In this document: positions 6,621 through 15,179 of the stretch, piece after piece
Numbering within the stretch: position 1 is the stretch's first letter
Layout of the letters: each line of letters starts with the position of its first letter
Source of the DNA: Strigomonas culicis
Lineage: Eukaryota; Euglenozoa; Kinetoplastea; Trypanosomatida; Trypanosomatidae
Length of the DNA stretch: 38,242 nucleotides
Assembly (NCBI GenBank): GCA_000482145.1
Contig: AUXH01000124.1
Location: 1 to 38,242, forward strand
Direction: 5' to 3'
Position numbers and translations under genes: made by a program
The notes under the pieces: model-generated
The model's database searches: none
The model's input: only the letters and a program-made list of their open reading frames with translations
Told to the model about the DNA's origin: nothing

Positions 6621-9062
6621 CTACACTTTCCCCATCTTGTGCCGCGCCTCCTCCAAAATGGCCTCGCGCACGTGGGGTTGCATCGGCCCCTCGGTGCCCA
6701 TCATCAGGTTGCTCTCCCCCTGGCGCCGCGCGAGGGCCTCCAGCAGCCCCTCCCGCCGGTGCGCCTGCCGCCGCCGCTGCTGCTGCTGCTGCAGAAAGAG
6801 CTCGACGTCCGCGTCCTGGTCGAGGCCGAGCTCGCGCAGCCTCTCCGCGCGCGCGTCGGGCGCCATCTGCCGCCAGCGCTGTAGCTCGCCCGCGGCGTCG
6901 GGGGCCTCCGCCTCCGGCGCGGTCTCCGCCGCGCGGCGCGCGGACAGGAGCGAGGCCTGCAGCAGCAACACGCCCACCATGAGCGCAATGATGTAGCGTG
7001 GCACGCGCGCGTAGCGGCGGTCCAGCATCGGCGCGCAGCGCGGACACTTGCACCAGAACTTGTAGCGGTCGTGAAGGACCTGCTGCCGCTGGTCGAAGGG
7101 CCACGTGGGCGGCACGTAGGCTAGCAACAGCTCGTCACCGGCCGCGATGTCGCGCGCGGCGCGGCAGCAGAAGAGGTAGGTCGGGGCCCCGGCAGGCGTG
7201 AGGTCGGGGTACGTCTGCAGCGCGGTGGGGCCCGCGTCCACCGGCACCGACACAGCCGCGCGGTCGGGGGAGGCCGCGACCGCGGAGGTGTCGGCCGCCT
7301 CCGCCGCTTCGTCCAGCGCCGCGCGCTCGCGCAGCAGGGCTTCATCGAGACAGTAGTCGCTCTCCTTGAAGACGTGCTCCGGCATCACCTCATACTCCGT
7401 GTTGGGGCTGCAGCTGTGGTTGAAGAAGCCGGCCTCAGGGAAGTAGGCCATGCCCTTGCGCTGCGCGTGGTAGCTCTCGACGAGGAAGGCGTTCATGTCC
7501 ATGATGGCGGCCATGCGGGCGATGTGGATGGGGTGCAGCTCGAGCAGCAGCAGCATGCCGTCACCGCCGATGCGGTCGAGCACGCGCTGCGTCGCCGCCT
7601 TGGGCCAGTGCTCGAGCAGCGAGGAGGGCTGGCCGTTGAGAACCCACGTGTGTAAGTACCCCAGCGCCGCCTCGAATGCCTCCTGCGCTTGGGAGGGCTC
7701 TGCGAGCAGAACCAGCACGTCCTGTAGCGTCGCAACGATCATATCCTCCAGCCGCTCGGTTTCCCCCCTCACGCCGACGCTGTGCGCCGTGTCCGCGACG
7801 AGCATCACGGTCTCGCCCTTCGCGATGTCGCGCGTCGCGAAGACGCCGCGGCCGGTGAGGCTGAAGCTGTGCTTGAGACGCAGGTCCTGCCGCACCGTGC
7901 CGTGCCGCTGCGGCAGCGCGCGCTGCAGCAGCGACGTGTGCTGCAGCCCCCGGAAGTGCGCCGGCATCGACTGGTGCGACGCCAGCGCGCGGAGTCGCTC
8001 GCTGAGCGCCTGCGCGGCCGCCGGCGTCAGCTCGTCGAAGAGCGGGATCGTCTGCGCCGCGCCGCGGCCGCCTTCCTGCTGCTGGGCGCGGTACGCCTCG
8101 TAGCGCGCCCAGAAGTCCTGTGCGTAGTCCGCGCTGCTGCCCGTGGTGCCGAAGTCCCGGTGATCGCGCAGCGCATCGCGGCCGTAGAGGTTCACGTGGG
8201 GGTCGAGGTGCCGCAGCCGCTTCGCATCGTTGATGCCGTGATAGGCGTCGGAGGCCGTGTCCGCGTCGCCATCGAAGCCGACCTCGCCGGTGCCGCCGCG
8301 GATATTGATCTGCCCGTCGCCGTGCGTGATGAAGGGCCCGACGGGTGTGCTGGCGCCGAGCCACGGGTGCGGCCGAGGGGGCGGCAGCGGGATGCACACG
8401 TCCCGCCGCGCGAAGCGCGGCGCGTCTTCTTTTGTGTAGACCTCCGAGTCCACATCCACGCGCAGTAGCTTCGACTTGCGCTTGATGCGGCGGAAGCGCG
8501 GCGCGAGGACGTCCGGGTGAATCGGGTAGGGCAACTGCTCGTTCGCGCGGCGGTGCTCCAGCTCTTTTTGGTGCTGCACCTCTTCCAGGAAGTGTTGGAT
8601 CTCGTTGAGCGTCTGCGGCTGGGGAGCCTGCTGCACGCGCCCCTCCGCCTCCGCGCCGTGGCCCACCACCGCCCCCCCTTCCTTTGGCGTGGCCGCCGCG
8701 GCCACCATGGAAGACACCCCCTCCTGCGGTCGGGCGTCGGCGTATTCTTGTAATAAGGTGCGAGCGCCCTGCTGCTGCCCGGCGGCGCGCTGCTCGCTCC
8801 GCGCCTTGAGCTTCACCGGCGGAAACATGGTGCGGAAGGTGGAATCGGACACCTGCGAGGGGTCGTCCACCTCTCTATACGTTTTCCTATTCCCATCCTG
8901 TTGTGGCTGCTGCTGCTGCTGCTGATCCGCCGGCGGGGGCGGCGACGCGGCGGAGGCACATCCGCGCTGGCTGTGGGTGAGGGGCAGCGATGACGTGCTG
9001 CGAAAAAGACCGACCGAGGCGCGTGTGACCGGACGTCGCAGGTGTCGTCCACCAACTCGCAT
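6621..9062 (-). CDS. SMYD-like SET-domain protein with presequence-like N-terminus and a membrane segment
   Basis: This 813-residue protein carries a split SET fold typical of protein lysine methyltransferases: the SET start GRGVFATRDIAKGE (about 400-413), the S-adenosylmethionine-binding and pseudoknot motif NHSCSPN (about 547-553), the strand ARDIAAGDELLLAY (about 640), and a cysteine-rich post-SET motif KFWCKCPRC (about 667-675). A zinc-binding CxCxxC directly after the SET core is the SMYD pattern. No MYND finger is visible. The N-terminus (MRVGGRHLRRPVTRASVGLF) is Arg-rich, lacks acids and looks like a mitochondrial presequence. A hydrophobic stretch YIIALMVGVLLLQASLLSA (about 685-703) follows the post-SET motif closely and is a likely membrane helix. 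The C-terminus is a Gln/Arg-rich helical tail. Activity is inferred from motifs; the substrate is unknown. Confidence 0.85.
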   Translation of the reverse strand: MRVGGRHLRRPVTRASVGLFRSTSSLPLTHSQRGCASAASPPPPADQQQQQQPQQDGNRKTYREVDDPSQVSDSTFRTMFPPVKLKARSEQRAAGQQQGARTLLQEYADARPQEGVSSMVAAAATPKEGGAVVGHGAEAEGRVQQAPQPQTLNEIQHFLEEVQHQKELEHRRANEQLPYPIHPDVLAPRFRRIKRKSKLLRVDVDSEVYTKEDAPRFARRDVCIPLPPPRPHPWLGASTPVGPFITHGDGQINIRGGTGEVGFDGDADTASDAYHGINDAKRLRHLDPHVNLYGRDALRDHRDFGTTGSSADYAQDFWARYEAYRAQQQEGGRGAAQTIPLFDELTPAAAQALSERLRALASHQSMPAHFRGLQHTSLLQRALPQRHGTVRQDLRLKHSFSLTGRGVFATRDIAKGETVMLVADTAHSVGVRGETERLEDMIVATLQDVLVLLAEPSQAQEAFEAALGYLHTWVLNGQPSSLLEHWPKAATQRVLDRIGGDGMLLLLELHPIHIARMAAIMDMNAFLVESYHAQRKGMAYFPEAGFFNHSCSPNTEYEVMPEHVFKESDYCLDEALLRERAALDEAAEAADTSAVAASPDRAAVSVPVDAGPTALQTYPDLTPAGAPTYLFCCRAARDIAAGDELLLAYVPPTWPFDQRQQVLHDRYKFWCKCPRCAPMLDRRYARVPRYIIALMVGVLLLQASLLSARRAAETAPEAEAPDAAGELQRWRQMAPDARAERLRELGLDQDADVELFLQQQQQRRRQAHRREGLLEALARRQGESNLMMGTEGPMQPHVREAILEEARHKMGKV

Positions 9063-9103
9063 GACACCTTTGTACTATATGTAGTGTTCTCTTTGATTTC
9101 TTC

Positions 9104-9160
9104 CTTGTTGTTATTGTTATTGTTTGGTATTAAGGAAAAAAAATATAAGAGGGAAGAACG
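9104..9160 (-). promoter_or_regulatory. Candidate trans-splice acceptor of the SET gene
   Basis: A minus-strand pyrimidine tract (about 9160-9133) is followed by the first AG at 9105-9104. This gives a 5' UTR of about 41 nt before the ATG at 9062. Confidence 0.5.
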
Positions 9161-9315
9161 TGTGTGTTTATGTAGAGCGTGCAAATCACTTTTTTCTTCC
9201 ATTTTTAGTTTTGTTTTAAAACGGTGGCTTGCTGTTGATTCCTTTTTTTTTTCTTGTGAAGAATGATATACCTTTCGAGTGGAAGAGGAGTCGACGATCC
9301 GTGTGGACGTTTATC

Positions 9316-11097
9316 TCATGCCGATCGCTGCCGACGCAGCACATAACACACTGCACCACCGACCGCCAACAGCGGCAGCGCGCGCGACAACACAAAGCAG
9401 GAGAGCCCGACCCAGCTCGACGTGTACACCGCCCCATAGGGCGGGTAGTAGTCGGCCGCACAGAGGGTGCCGTTGTTGTTCTGCTCGATGCACATGTAAA
9501 TACCTTTATGATCACTCACCGCGTACGTGTCATTAAACAGAATATAGCCGTCGCGTGGCATCCGGTCCTTCCCCTCGCCCTCTCCCGACTGCTCTGTCTG
9601 TGCGATGTAGCGCCGCGTCGCAGGGTCCGTGATGGCGCCGGCGCGACACAGCTGTGTGAGCTGTGTGGCGTTGCGTGGCGGCAGCACCCCGCAGTTGGCC
9701 ACGAGCACCCAGTCCAACTTGCCTTGCACACACCCATGATAGGCCGGGTTGTTCAGCGTCACGGACGCGTACTTATCGGAAGGGTCGTAGAAACAGAGAT
9801 GCCAGTCGCAGCGCAGCGGCTTAGCGGCCGGCCGCGTCTGAAAGAGCGTCTGGTACGTCGCCGCTGGGAGGCCATAGACCCAGCGCCACACCAGCGCGTT
9901 GTTGAAGAGCAGTTCGTACAGATTGGAAAGGACGTAGCGGGGGAAGCGGTACGAAAACGGACAGCACCCGCGCACGATGCCGGCCTTGCGGTGCCCGTGC
10001 ACCTTGCGCTGCCACCAGCACGCCTCCGTCTCACCGAGCGACAGCAGCGTCAGGCGATCGCGCGCGTAGGTGCGGCTGCAGCGCACAATGCTGTGCATCA
10101 TCGTGTTGAGGTCGCCGGCGATCACAAAGGCGGGGAAGGCTGGCGGGTGCGCGGTCGCGGCGGCAGGAAGCGTCGCGGCGTACGTTTCCACAAGGTGGCG
10201 CGCGTCCGCCAGGATATCCGCGTACTGCCGCACGCGCGCCAGCGGCCCACAGAAGACCTCAAAATGACAGCAGTAGAGGAACAGCGGCGGCAGCACCGGC
10301 CGGCTGCGCTGGTGCAGCTGCCGTCGCTGCCATCGCGCGTGGTGGTCCGCGTCGTCGTCCTCGTCCTCCATGAAGCGCGGGGCGCTGTCCGCGCCGGTGC
10401 AGCAGGTGGCCTGCCGGTCGATGGGGGAGACCATGACGCGCAGCACGCCGCGCTCGCCGCGCCGCGGCTCGCGCAGCGTCGCACCCTCCTTCTCCCAGTC
10501 CAGCATGTAGGAGGCCGGGCCGCCGCTCGGCGCGCCGGGGTCGCGGTGGTGGAGGACCGTCGGCTGCCGCAGCGGCACGCACTTGCTGAAGATCGCGTTG
10601 CCGTGGAAGTGGCGGAGTTTCCCTTGGCGGTGCAGCGCCTCGATCTCCGGCGGCATCGGCGCCGCGTCGGGCGGCGAGAGCGGCCCGACGCTGTGCTGCG
10701 GCGCGCGGTCCGGCGCGTCCAGCTCCTCAAACTCGCAGAAAAAGATGGCCTGCATCTGCAGCGCCTTGGCGATCTCATAGCAGACGTTTTTGTAGCCGCT
10801 CCGGCGGCAGCAGATATCGACCTCCTGGAGCACCAGGATGTCTGCACCGCTGTCCGCGTGGTGGCGGTTGGCGCCGCCGCCGGCTGCTGGGCCGTCGCTC
10901 GCCGTGGTGAGGATCCGCAGGTGTTCGATAATGCGGTCGAGATGCATCCCGCGCTCGATGTTCCACTGCACCATGTTCACCTGCTCCGTCAGTTTCTTCT
11001 TCTTGTTCGCATCCGTCCGGAAGTCGTATGTGAGTATCTCACGTGCATGGATGGGTGGAACGATGCGGTCTATCGTTTCCGAGTCTAACTGATCCAT
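9316..11097 (-). CDS. Tail-anchored endonuclease/exonuclease/phosphatase (EEP) family protein
   Basis: The product has 593 residues from the ATG chosen, which lies about 31 nt after a candidate splice acceptor; an upstream ATG at 11136 would be spliced away. It shows the complete set of EEP-fold active-site motifs in order: VQWNIERG (Asn, about 41-48), LVLQEVD (catalytic Glu, about 86-92), CCHFEVFCG (His), GDLN (Asp/Asn, about 325), KLDWVLV (about 459) and VSDHKG (Asp/His, about 526). These enzymes are Mg2+-dependent phosphodiesterases or phosphatases acting on nucleic acids, inositol phosphates or sphingomyelin. A hydrophobic stretch near the C-terminus (SCFVLSRALPLLAVGGAVCYVL) followed by RRQRSA suggests a tail anchor, a layout also found in some neutral sphingomyelinases. 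The substrate cannot be settled from sequence alone. Confidence 0.85.
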   Translation of the reverse strand: MDQLDSETIDRIVPPIHAREILTYDFRTDANKKKKLTEQVNMVQWNIERGMHLDRIIEHLRILTTASDGPAAGGGANRHHADSGADILVLQEVDICCRRSGYKNVCYEIAKALQMQAIFFCEFEELDAPDRAPQHSVGPLSPPDAAPMPPEIEALHRQGKLRHFHGNAIFSKCVPLRQPTVLHHRDPGAPSGGPASYMLDWEKEGATLREPRRGERGVLRVMVSPIDRQATCCTGADSAPRFMEDEDDDADHHARWQRRQLHQRSRPVLPPLFLYCCHFEVFCGPLARVRQYADILADARHLVETYAATLPAAATAHPPAFPAFVIAGDLNTMMHSIVRCSRTYARDRLTLLSLGETEACWWQRKVHGHRKAGIVRGCCPFSYRFPRYVLSNLYELLFNNALVWRWVYGLPAATYQTLFQTRPAAKPLRCDWHLCFYDPSDKYASVTLNNPAYHGCVQGKLDWVLVANCGVLPPRNATQLTQLCRAGAITDPATRRYIAQTEQSGEGEGKDRMPRDGYILFNDTYAVSDHKGIYMCIEQNNNGTLCAADYYPPYGAVYTSSWVGLSCFVLSRALPLLAVGGAVCYVLRRQRSA

Positions 11098-11099
11098 TG

Positions 11100-11165
11100 C
11101 TTTCTTTATTATTATTATTATTCTAAGACTTGGCATGCATGATAAAATAATAATAATAAAGAAAG
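11100..11165. repeat. Perfect 20-bp inverted repeat around the EEP splice acceptor
   Basis: The arm at 11100-11119 (CTTTCTTT followed by four ATT units) is exactly complementary to the arm at 11146-11165. The 26-nt spacer holds both candidate AG acceptors and a GCATGC palindrome. In the precursor RNA the right arm is the polypyrimidine tract and the left arm is the end of the 5' UTR, so the two could pair. Confidence 0.85.
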
Positions 11166-11179
11166 AAGGAGGGGTGAAG
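11123..11179 (-). promoter_or_regulatory. Candidate trans-splice acceptor of the EEP gene
   Basis: A C/T-rich tract on the minus strand (about 11179-11146) is followed by AGs at 11130-11129 and 11124-11123. The 5' UTR would be about 25-31 nt and the first ATG is at 11097. Confidence 0.55.
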
Positions 11180-11536
11180 CCGTTGCATATACGTACGTGC
11201 TCAGATATACAGAGATACACACTCTGAATTCCCAGCGATAGGAACATACTTCACACCGCGTATCTATTCAAAATACATACGTATGCTTATGCTTTTTAAA
11301 TACGACGACTAACACAATCCTCCCCATATACACTGATAAATCAGTGAGAGGAACGCCACCACTAATATTATTATTAATAAAAAACCATATACACACACAC
11401 GCACACTAATAAACAAGAGAAAGTGAATCACAAACACACACCTGTGTGTATATAAAAACCAAGTTTTCGATAACGTAAAGCAACTAGTAAGAATTAAAAA
11501 AAAAACACATTCACAATGGGAATCGCGTGGTACACA

Positions 11537-11554
11537 GACGGATCGCTATCCGTC
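11537..11554. other. Small perfect hairpin in the presumed V-ATPase D 3' UTR
   Basis: GACGGAT at 11537-11543 is complementary to ATCCGTC at 11548-11554, with a four-base loop. It lies about 77-94 nt after the V-ATPase D stop codon and is one of the few GC-containing structured elements in the spacer. A role is not shown. Confidence 0.5.
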
Positions 11555-11630
11555 CTACCATTTCCTTTTCCTTTATTAATTGTTCTTTTTTTCCCCTGTT
11601 CTTTTAAAGAAGTCCTTATTAGTAGTGATA

Positions 11631-12488
11631 TTAGACCACCATGTCGGCCTCATCCACGCCGCCCTGGTTGGTGTTAAGGAGGTCTTTCTTCCCTCCCTTG
11701 GCGTTGCGTTGCTTCTCCTGCTCCGCCTCCTGCTGCGCCTTGATCTTATTCCGCGCGGCCTGCTTCGCCGCCGCGAGGATCTTCTTCTTCTTCTGCACCA
11801 TCTTGAGGCGAAAGAACTCCTCGCGCTCCTGCTCATCGAGCTCGGAGGTGATGTAGGCGAGCGTGTTCTGCACGCGCGGGATGACCACCTTCTCGAGCGC
11901 GTTCACGCGGCGGTTCGTCACCTTCTGCGCGATGTCTAGCGTGACCCAGCTCGTCTGCAGCGACGCGATCTTCACCAACAGCTTCAGTGTGTCGCGGAAG
12001 GCGCCGTACGCCTCCTTGATCTGCTCGCCGCCCTTGCCCAGGCCGGCGACGAGCTTATTGTGGCCGCCGCCCGCCGCGGCCGCGCCGAGGACGGCAGCCA
12101 CCGCAGCTGCCTCCTGCGGCTCCTCGTTCTTGCTGCCGCCGGCGTCCTCGAGCGGCGGCTGGAAGCTCGGGATCTGCACACCGGCGATGTTCTCTACCTT
12201 GAGCTTCATCGTGTAGGTCGACATCTTGAGGGACTCCGTCACGGCGAGACTGATATCGCCGGCGATGAACTGCGCCTGGGTGATGGTGAAGTAGCTGCCC
12301 TTGATCTGGTCGGCCATCTCGAGCTTCGCGGTGTGCAGCTCCGCCATGACGGCGCGGTAGCGCAGGGAGAGCGCATCCGCCTTCTTCTTGAGGAGGCTGT
12401 GGCCCTTCTGCGCACCCTTCAGGCGCGTCTTGAAGGCGATGAGCGACATGCGGCTCGGGAGCGCGGGGTAGCGGTTCGTCGACGACAT
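11631..12488 (-). CDS. VMA8: V-type proton ATPase subunit D
   Basis: Subunit D forms the central rotor shaft of the V1 sector, coupling ATP hydrolysis to proton pumping across acidic organelle membranes (acidocalcisomes, endosomes, contractile vacuole). The 285-residue product matches the family over its length: the conserved N-terminus PSRMSLIAFKTRLKGAQKGH, followed by LLKKKADALSLRYR, and the C-terminal coiled coil with TNRRVNALEKVVIPR and the ELDEQEREEFFRLK segment. It is longer than animal orthologs (about 247), mainly through an Ala/Gly-rich insert near residues 125-155. The ATG chosen follows a pyrimidine tract and AG by about 33 nt; the 29 extra codons of open frame upstream lie in the splice-site region and are not conserved. 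Confidence 0.96.
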   Translation of the reverse strand: MSSTNRYPALPSRMSLIAFKTRLKGAQKGHSLLKKKADALSLRYRAVMAELHTAKLEMADQIKGSYFTITQAQFIAGDISLAVTESLKMSTYTMKLKVENIAGVQIPSFQPPLEDAGGSKNEEPQEAAAVAAVLGAAAAGGGHNKLVAGLGKGGEQIKEAYGAFRDTLKLLVKIASLQTSWVTLDIAQKVTNRRVNALEKVVIPRVQNTLAYITSELDEQEREEFFRLKMVQKKKKILAAAKQAARNKIKAQQEAEQEKQRNAKGGKKDLLNTNQGGVDEADMVV

Positions 12489-12521
12489 GCTGGAGAGTGG
12501 TCCTTTTCTTATTCGTAAGCA

Positions 12522-12560
12522 CTGGAGATCAGCAGGAAAGAGAGGGAGACAAACAAAGTA
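12522..12560 (-). promoter_or_regulatory. Candidate trans-splice acceptor of V-ATPase D
   Basis: A strong minus-strand tract (about 12559-12532) is followed by the first AG at 12523-12522, giving a 5' UTR of about 33 nt. It confirms the ATG at 12488 as the start. Confidence 0.6.
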
Positions 12561-12720
12561 TGTGCGTATCCACAAAGCAGAAAGAAAAAAATACTACATC
12601 ATTAATCTACACCTAGCTTTTGTTTTGTTTTTTTTGCGTCCGTTTTCTCTTCCTTTTGCTATTATTCGGTATTGATCATACGTTAAACATGTAAATACAC
12701 CACCGCGCGGAGGGTGACCA

Positions 12721-14832
12721 TCACTTCTTGCCGTCTGTGCTGGTCTTCTGCTCCTTTGCCATCTCATCGCGCGCGGTGGCGGGCAGCCTCACATGCGCCT
12801 CCGCGCGCTCCTCGTTCGTCCACTCGTCCATCGGTGGCAGCTGGGCCTCCGTCTTGCCAATCTCACTCCGCAGGCTCTGCGTCATGTCCACGTTCAGCGG
12901 CGCCACGATGCGCTTCGCCTCCTGGACGTGGCGATAGCACTTGCCGTACTGCTTCATGCCAAGGTACACGCGCGCCATGTGGTTGAGCGACTCCGCCACG
13001 GCCGTCTCCGTGCTCTCGCCGCGCGTGCGGCGGATGTTGAGCGCCTTCTCGTGCCACTGCAGCGCGTCGGAGAATAGCTGCTGCTGCATCTTGCACTGCC
13101 CCAGCGTCGTGTACACGTCGGCCTGCGCCAGGTAGTTCGACTTGGCGGTCTTGCCGTACATGTCCAGCGCGGCCAGGGCAAACTTCTCGCACTGCGCGTA
13201 GTCCTGCCGCTGCAGATAGAGGAGGCTGAAGTTGCTGTAGCTGTAGGCCACGGTCGCGTGGTTCTCGCCGAGCATCTCCATGCGGGTGTCCAGCGCCTCC
13301 TTGAAGCACTTCTCCGCCTTCTCAAAGTGCTGGAAGTCGAGGTAAAAGAGCCCGAGGTCGTCCAGCACGTCGGTCATGTAGGTGCGCTGCAGCGGCTCCA
13401 CCTTGGCGTTCTCCTTGAAGGCCTCGATCGCGAGGAGAAAGTAGCTCTCCGCGTGCGTCTCGCGCCGCATCGCGTAGGCATCCCCCATCTTCTGGTAGAG
13501 GTACGCGAGCTGCGGGTCCTTCGCGTCGACGCCCTTGCGGATGCGGATCGCCTCGCGGAAGAGGCCGAACGCCTCGTCCATTTCCAACTTCTTCACGAGC
13601 AGCGAGGCGAGAAAGGTGTTCGCCTCGGCGATCTGCAGACTGTTCGGGCCGAACGTCTTGGCGAGGATGCCGATACCGCGCTTGTACGTCTTCTCCGCGG
13701 TTTGCAGGTCGTTGCACAGCTCCTGGATGCGCCCGAGCTTCACGAGCTCCTGCCCGAAGATGGGCGAGTCCTTGCCGAGCGCGACCGCGTAGGTGGTCGT
13801 GCTCTCCTCATACAGCCGCAGCGCCTCTCGGAATTGCTTTCGAGCGGCGAGAAGGCCGGCCTTGCTGCTGGTGGCCTGCGCGGTTGCGGGGTGGTCGCGG
13901 CCCATCGTCTCGACGCAGATGTTCAGGCACTCGTTGATGCACAGCTCGGCGCCGACCGCGTCGTCCACGGACTTCTTCAGCTCGCAGAGCTTGTTCAGCG
14001 TCTGCGCGATCATGGGGCGGAACTTGTGGTGACGGCTATAGAGGAACCGGCGTATCTCGAGCGACTCCTCCAGAAACACAATCGCCTCGTGCTGCTGACC
14101 GCGCATGAGAAACAGCGTCGCACAGTCCGCCAGTGCGTGGGCCGCGCTCGCAAGCGGGTCCTTCTGCGGCTCCGCCGGCGGCGTCGCCGGCGCGTCCGGC
14201 AGCCACGAGTTGTTCGCGTGGTTGTAGCAGTGGTCGCGGAACACACGGATGCTCTCCTTGAAGGCCTTCTCCGCCTCATCCAGGAACTTGAGGTTCACGT
14301 AGGCAAGCGCCAGCATCTCGAGCGCCTCCGCGTACTTGATGGATGTGGCGCCTTCCTTCTCCTCGTAGATGGCAGCCGCCTCCGTCAGGGCGTTCTCCGC
14401 GGCCCCGTACTCGCGCATGTCCATGAACACGCGGCCGATGCTGGAGAGCGTCTCGGCGCACTGCGTGTGGATAGGCCCGTACTTCTCCCGCCGCATGGTC
14501 AGGCAGCGGTCGAAGAGGGAGATGGCGTCACCGTAGTTCTTGCTCTGATAGGCGGTCTTGGCCAGCTGGTTGCACTCCTCGCCGAACTCGAACGTCATGG
14601 GCGCGCGGCCGGCCGCCTCGCGGTAACCTTTCGGCGCGTACTGGCGCGGGCCCACGTAGCGCCGCTGCATACACAGCGCAGAGGCGGAGGCGGCTGCGGA
14701 CATGAGAAGGCTCGTGCCGCTGGTGCGCGTGGCGTGCGGCCCTCGCACCCGGCAGAGGCCGCCGCCGCTGTGCATCACAGTGGTAAGGGAGCGAAGGGCT
14801 ACCTTCTGACACGTCACCAGCGTGGATTGCAT
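12721..14832 (-). CDS. Kinesin-light-chain-like TPR protein with mitochondrial-type N-terminus
   Basis: This 703-residue protein is built almost entirely of tetratricopeptide repeats from about residue 90 to 660. Clear units include YGDAISLFDRCLTMRREKYG, then FEKAEKCFKEALDTRMEMLG followed by ENHATVAYSYSNFSLLYL. The roughly 42-residue spacing and the LG..H.....L pattern are those of kinesin light chain and NPHP3-type TPRs. The first 60 residues (MQSTLVTCQKVALRSLTTVM and on) are rich in Ser, Thr, Arg and Ala with almost no acids, as in a mitochondrial presequence. The ATG chosen lies 29 nt after a textbook pyrimidine tract and AG; the 46-codon extension upstream is not translated if that site is used. 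It is presumably a scaffold for protein-protein contacts; the partners are unknown. Confidence 0.8.
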   Translation of the reverse strand: MQSTLVTCQKVALRSLTTVMHSGGGLCRVRGPHATRTSGTSLLMSAAASASALCMQRRYVGPRQYAPKGYREAAGRAPMTFEFGEECNQLAKTAYQSKNYGDAISLFDRCLTMRREKYGPIHTQCAETLSSIGRVFMDMREYGAAENALTEAAAIYEEKEGATSIKYAEALEMLALAYVNLKFLDEAEKAFKESIRVFRDHCYNHANNSWLPDAPATPPAEPQKDPLASAAHALADCATLFLMRGQQHEAIVFLEESLEIRRFLYSRHHKFRPMIAQTLNKLCELKKSVDDAVGAELCINECLNICVETMGRDHPATAQATSSKAGLLAARKQFREALRLYEESTTTYAVALGKDSPIFGQELVKLGRIQELCNDLQTAEKTYKRGIGILAKTFGPNSLQIAEANTFLASLLVKKLEMDEAFGLFREAIRIRKGVDAKDPQLAYLYQKMGDAYAMRRETHAESYFLLAIEAFKENAKVEPLQRTYMTDVLDDLGLFYLDFQHFEKAEKCFKEALDTRMEMLGENHATVAYSYSNFSLLYLQRQDYAQCEKFALAALDMYGKTAKSNYLAQADVYTTLGQCKMQQQLFSDALQWHEKALNIRRTRGESTETAVAESLNHMARVYLGMKQYGKCYRHVQEAKRIVAPLNVDMTQSLRSEIGKTEAQLPPMDEWTNEERAEAHVRLPATARDEMAKEQKTSTDGKK

Positions 14833-15179
14833 GATAGCTCTTTTTTTTATTGTTTTCTGTTCTAAAGAGAAAAAAAAAGAAGAAGACGTATATAAACAGA
14901 GGAACGCAGTAGATGCAAAACAAGTGGAAACATAAAGTGAACATGCACATCTACGAAAACCTAGGTCCATTCTCTTATATGGTTATATTATGTCAGTAAG
15001 AGAGAAGAGAAAAACAAAAACAGCACCACCACCACCAACTACAAAAAAAAAACTATATGATACAAGGTACAATATATAAGGAAGAAAGACCGAGAAAAAA
15101 AAATAGTGTCGTTTATAATGATAAAAGGAATACAACAAAAACATCTATAAAGCAGCTCACAAAAAAGAAGCGCTTTTTT
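14833..15179. other. Intergenic spacer between the 1,183-aa gene and the TPR gene
   Basis: The spacer is AT-rich with several A-runs and a short CAC-ACC tract near 15023-15036. It contains the TPR leader and the presumed 3' UTR of the gene to the right. No gene was seen. Confidence 0.65.
14862..14886 (-). promoter_or_regulatory. Trans-splice acceptor of the TPR gene
   Basis: A continuous C/T tract (about 14886-14866) is followed directly by TTTAG with the AG at 14863-14862, a near-ideal kinetoplastid acceptor. The 5' UTR would be about 29 nt. Confidence 0.65.

Larger units (their letters stand above)
11098..11630. other. Intergenic spacer between V-ATPase D and the EEP gene
   Basis: The spacer is AT-rich. 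It holds the EEP leader with a 20-bp inverted repeat (11100-11165), a small inverted repeat at 11331-11346, AC microrepeats around 11391-11406, and a GC-containing 7-bp hairpin at 11537-11554 in the presumed V-ATPase D 3' UTR. No open frame of interest was found. Confidence 0.7.

Noticed and set aside
9229..11088. 619-codon open frame on the plus strand
   Set aside because: It is antisense to the EEP gene, whose complete set of active-site motifs shows which strand is coding.
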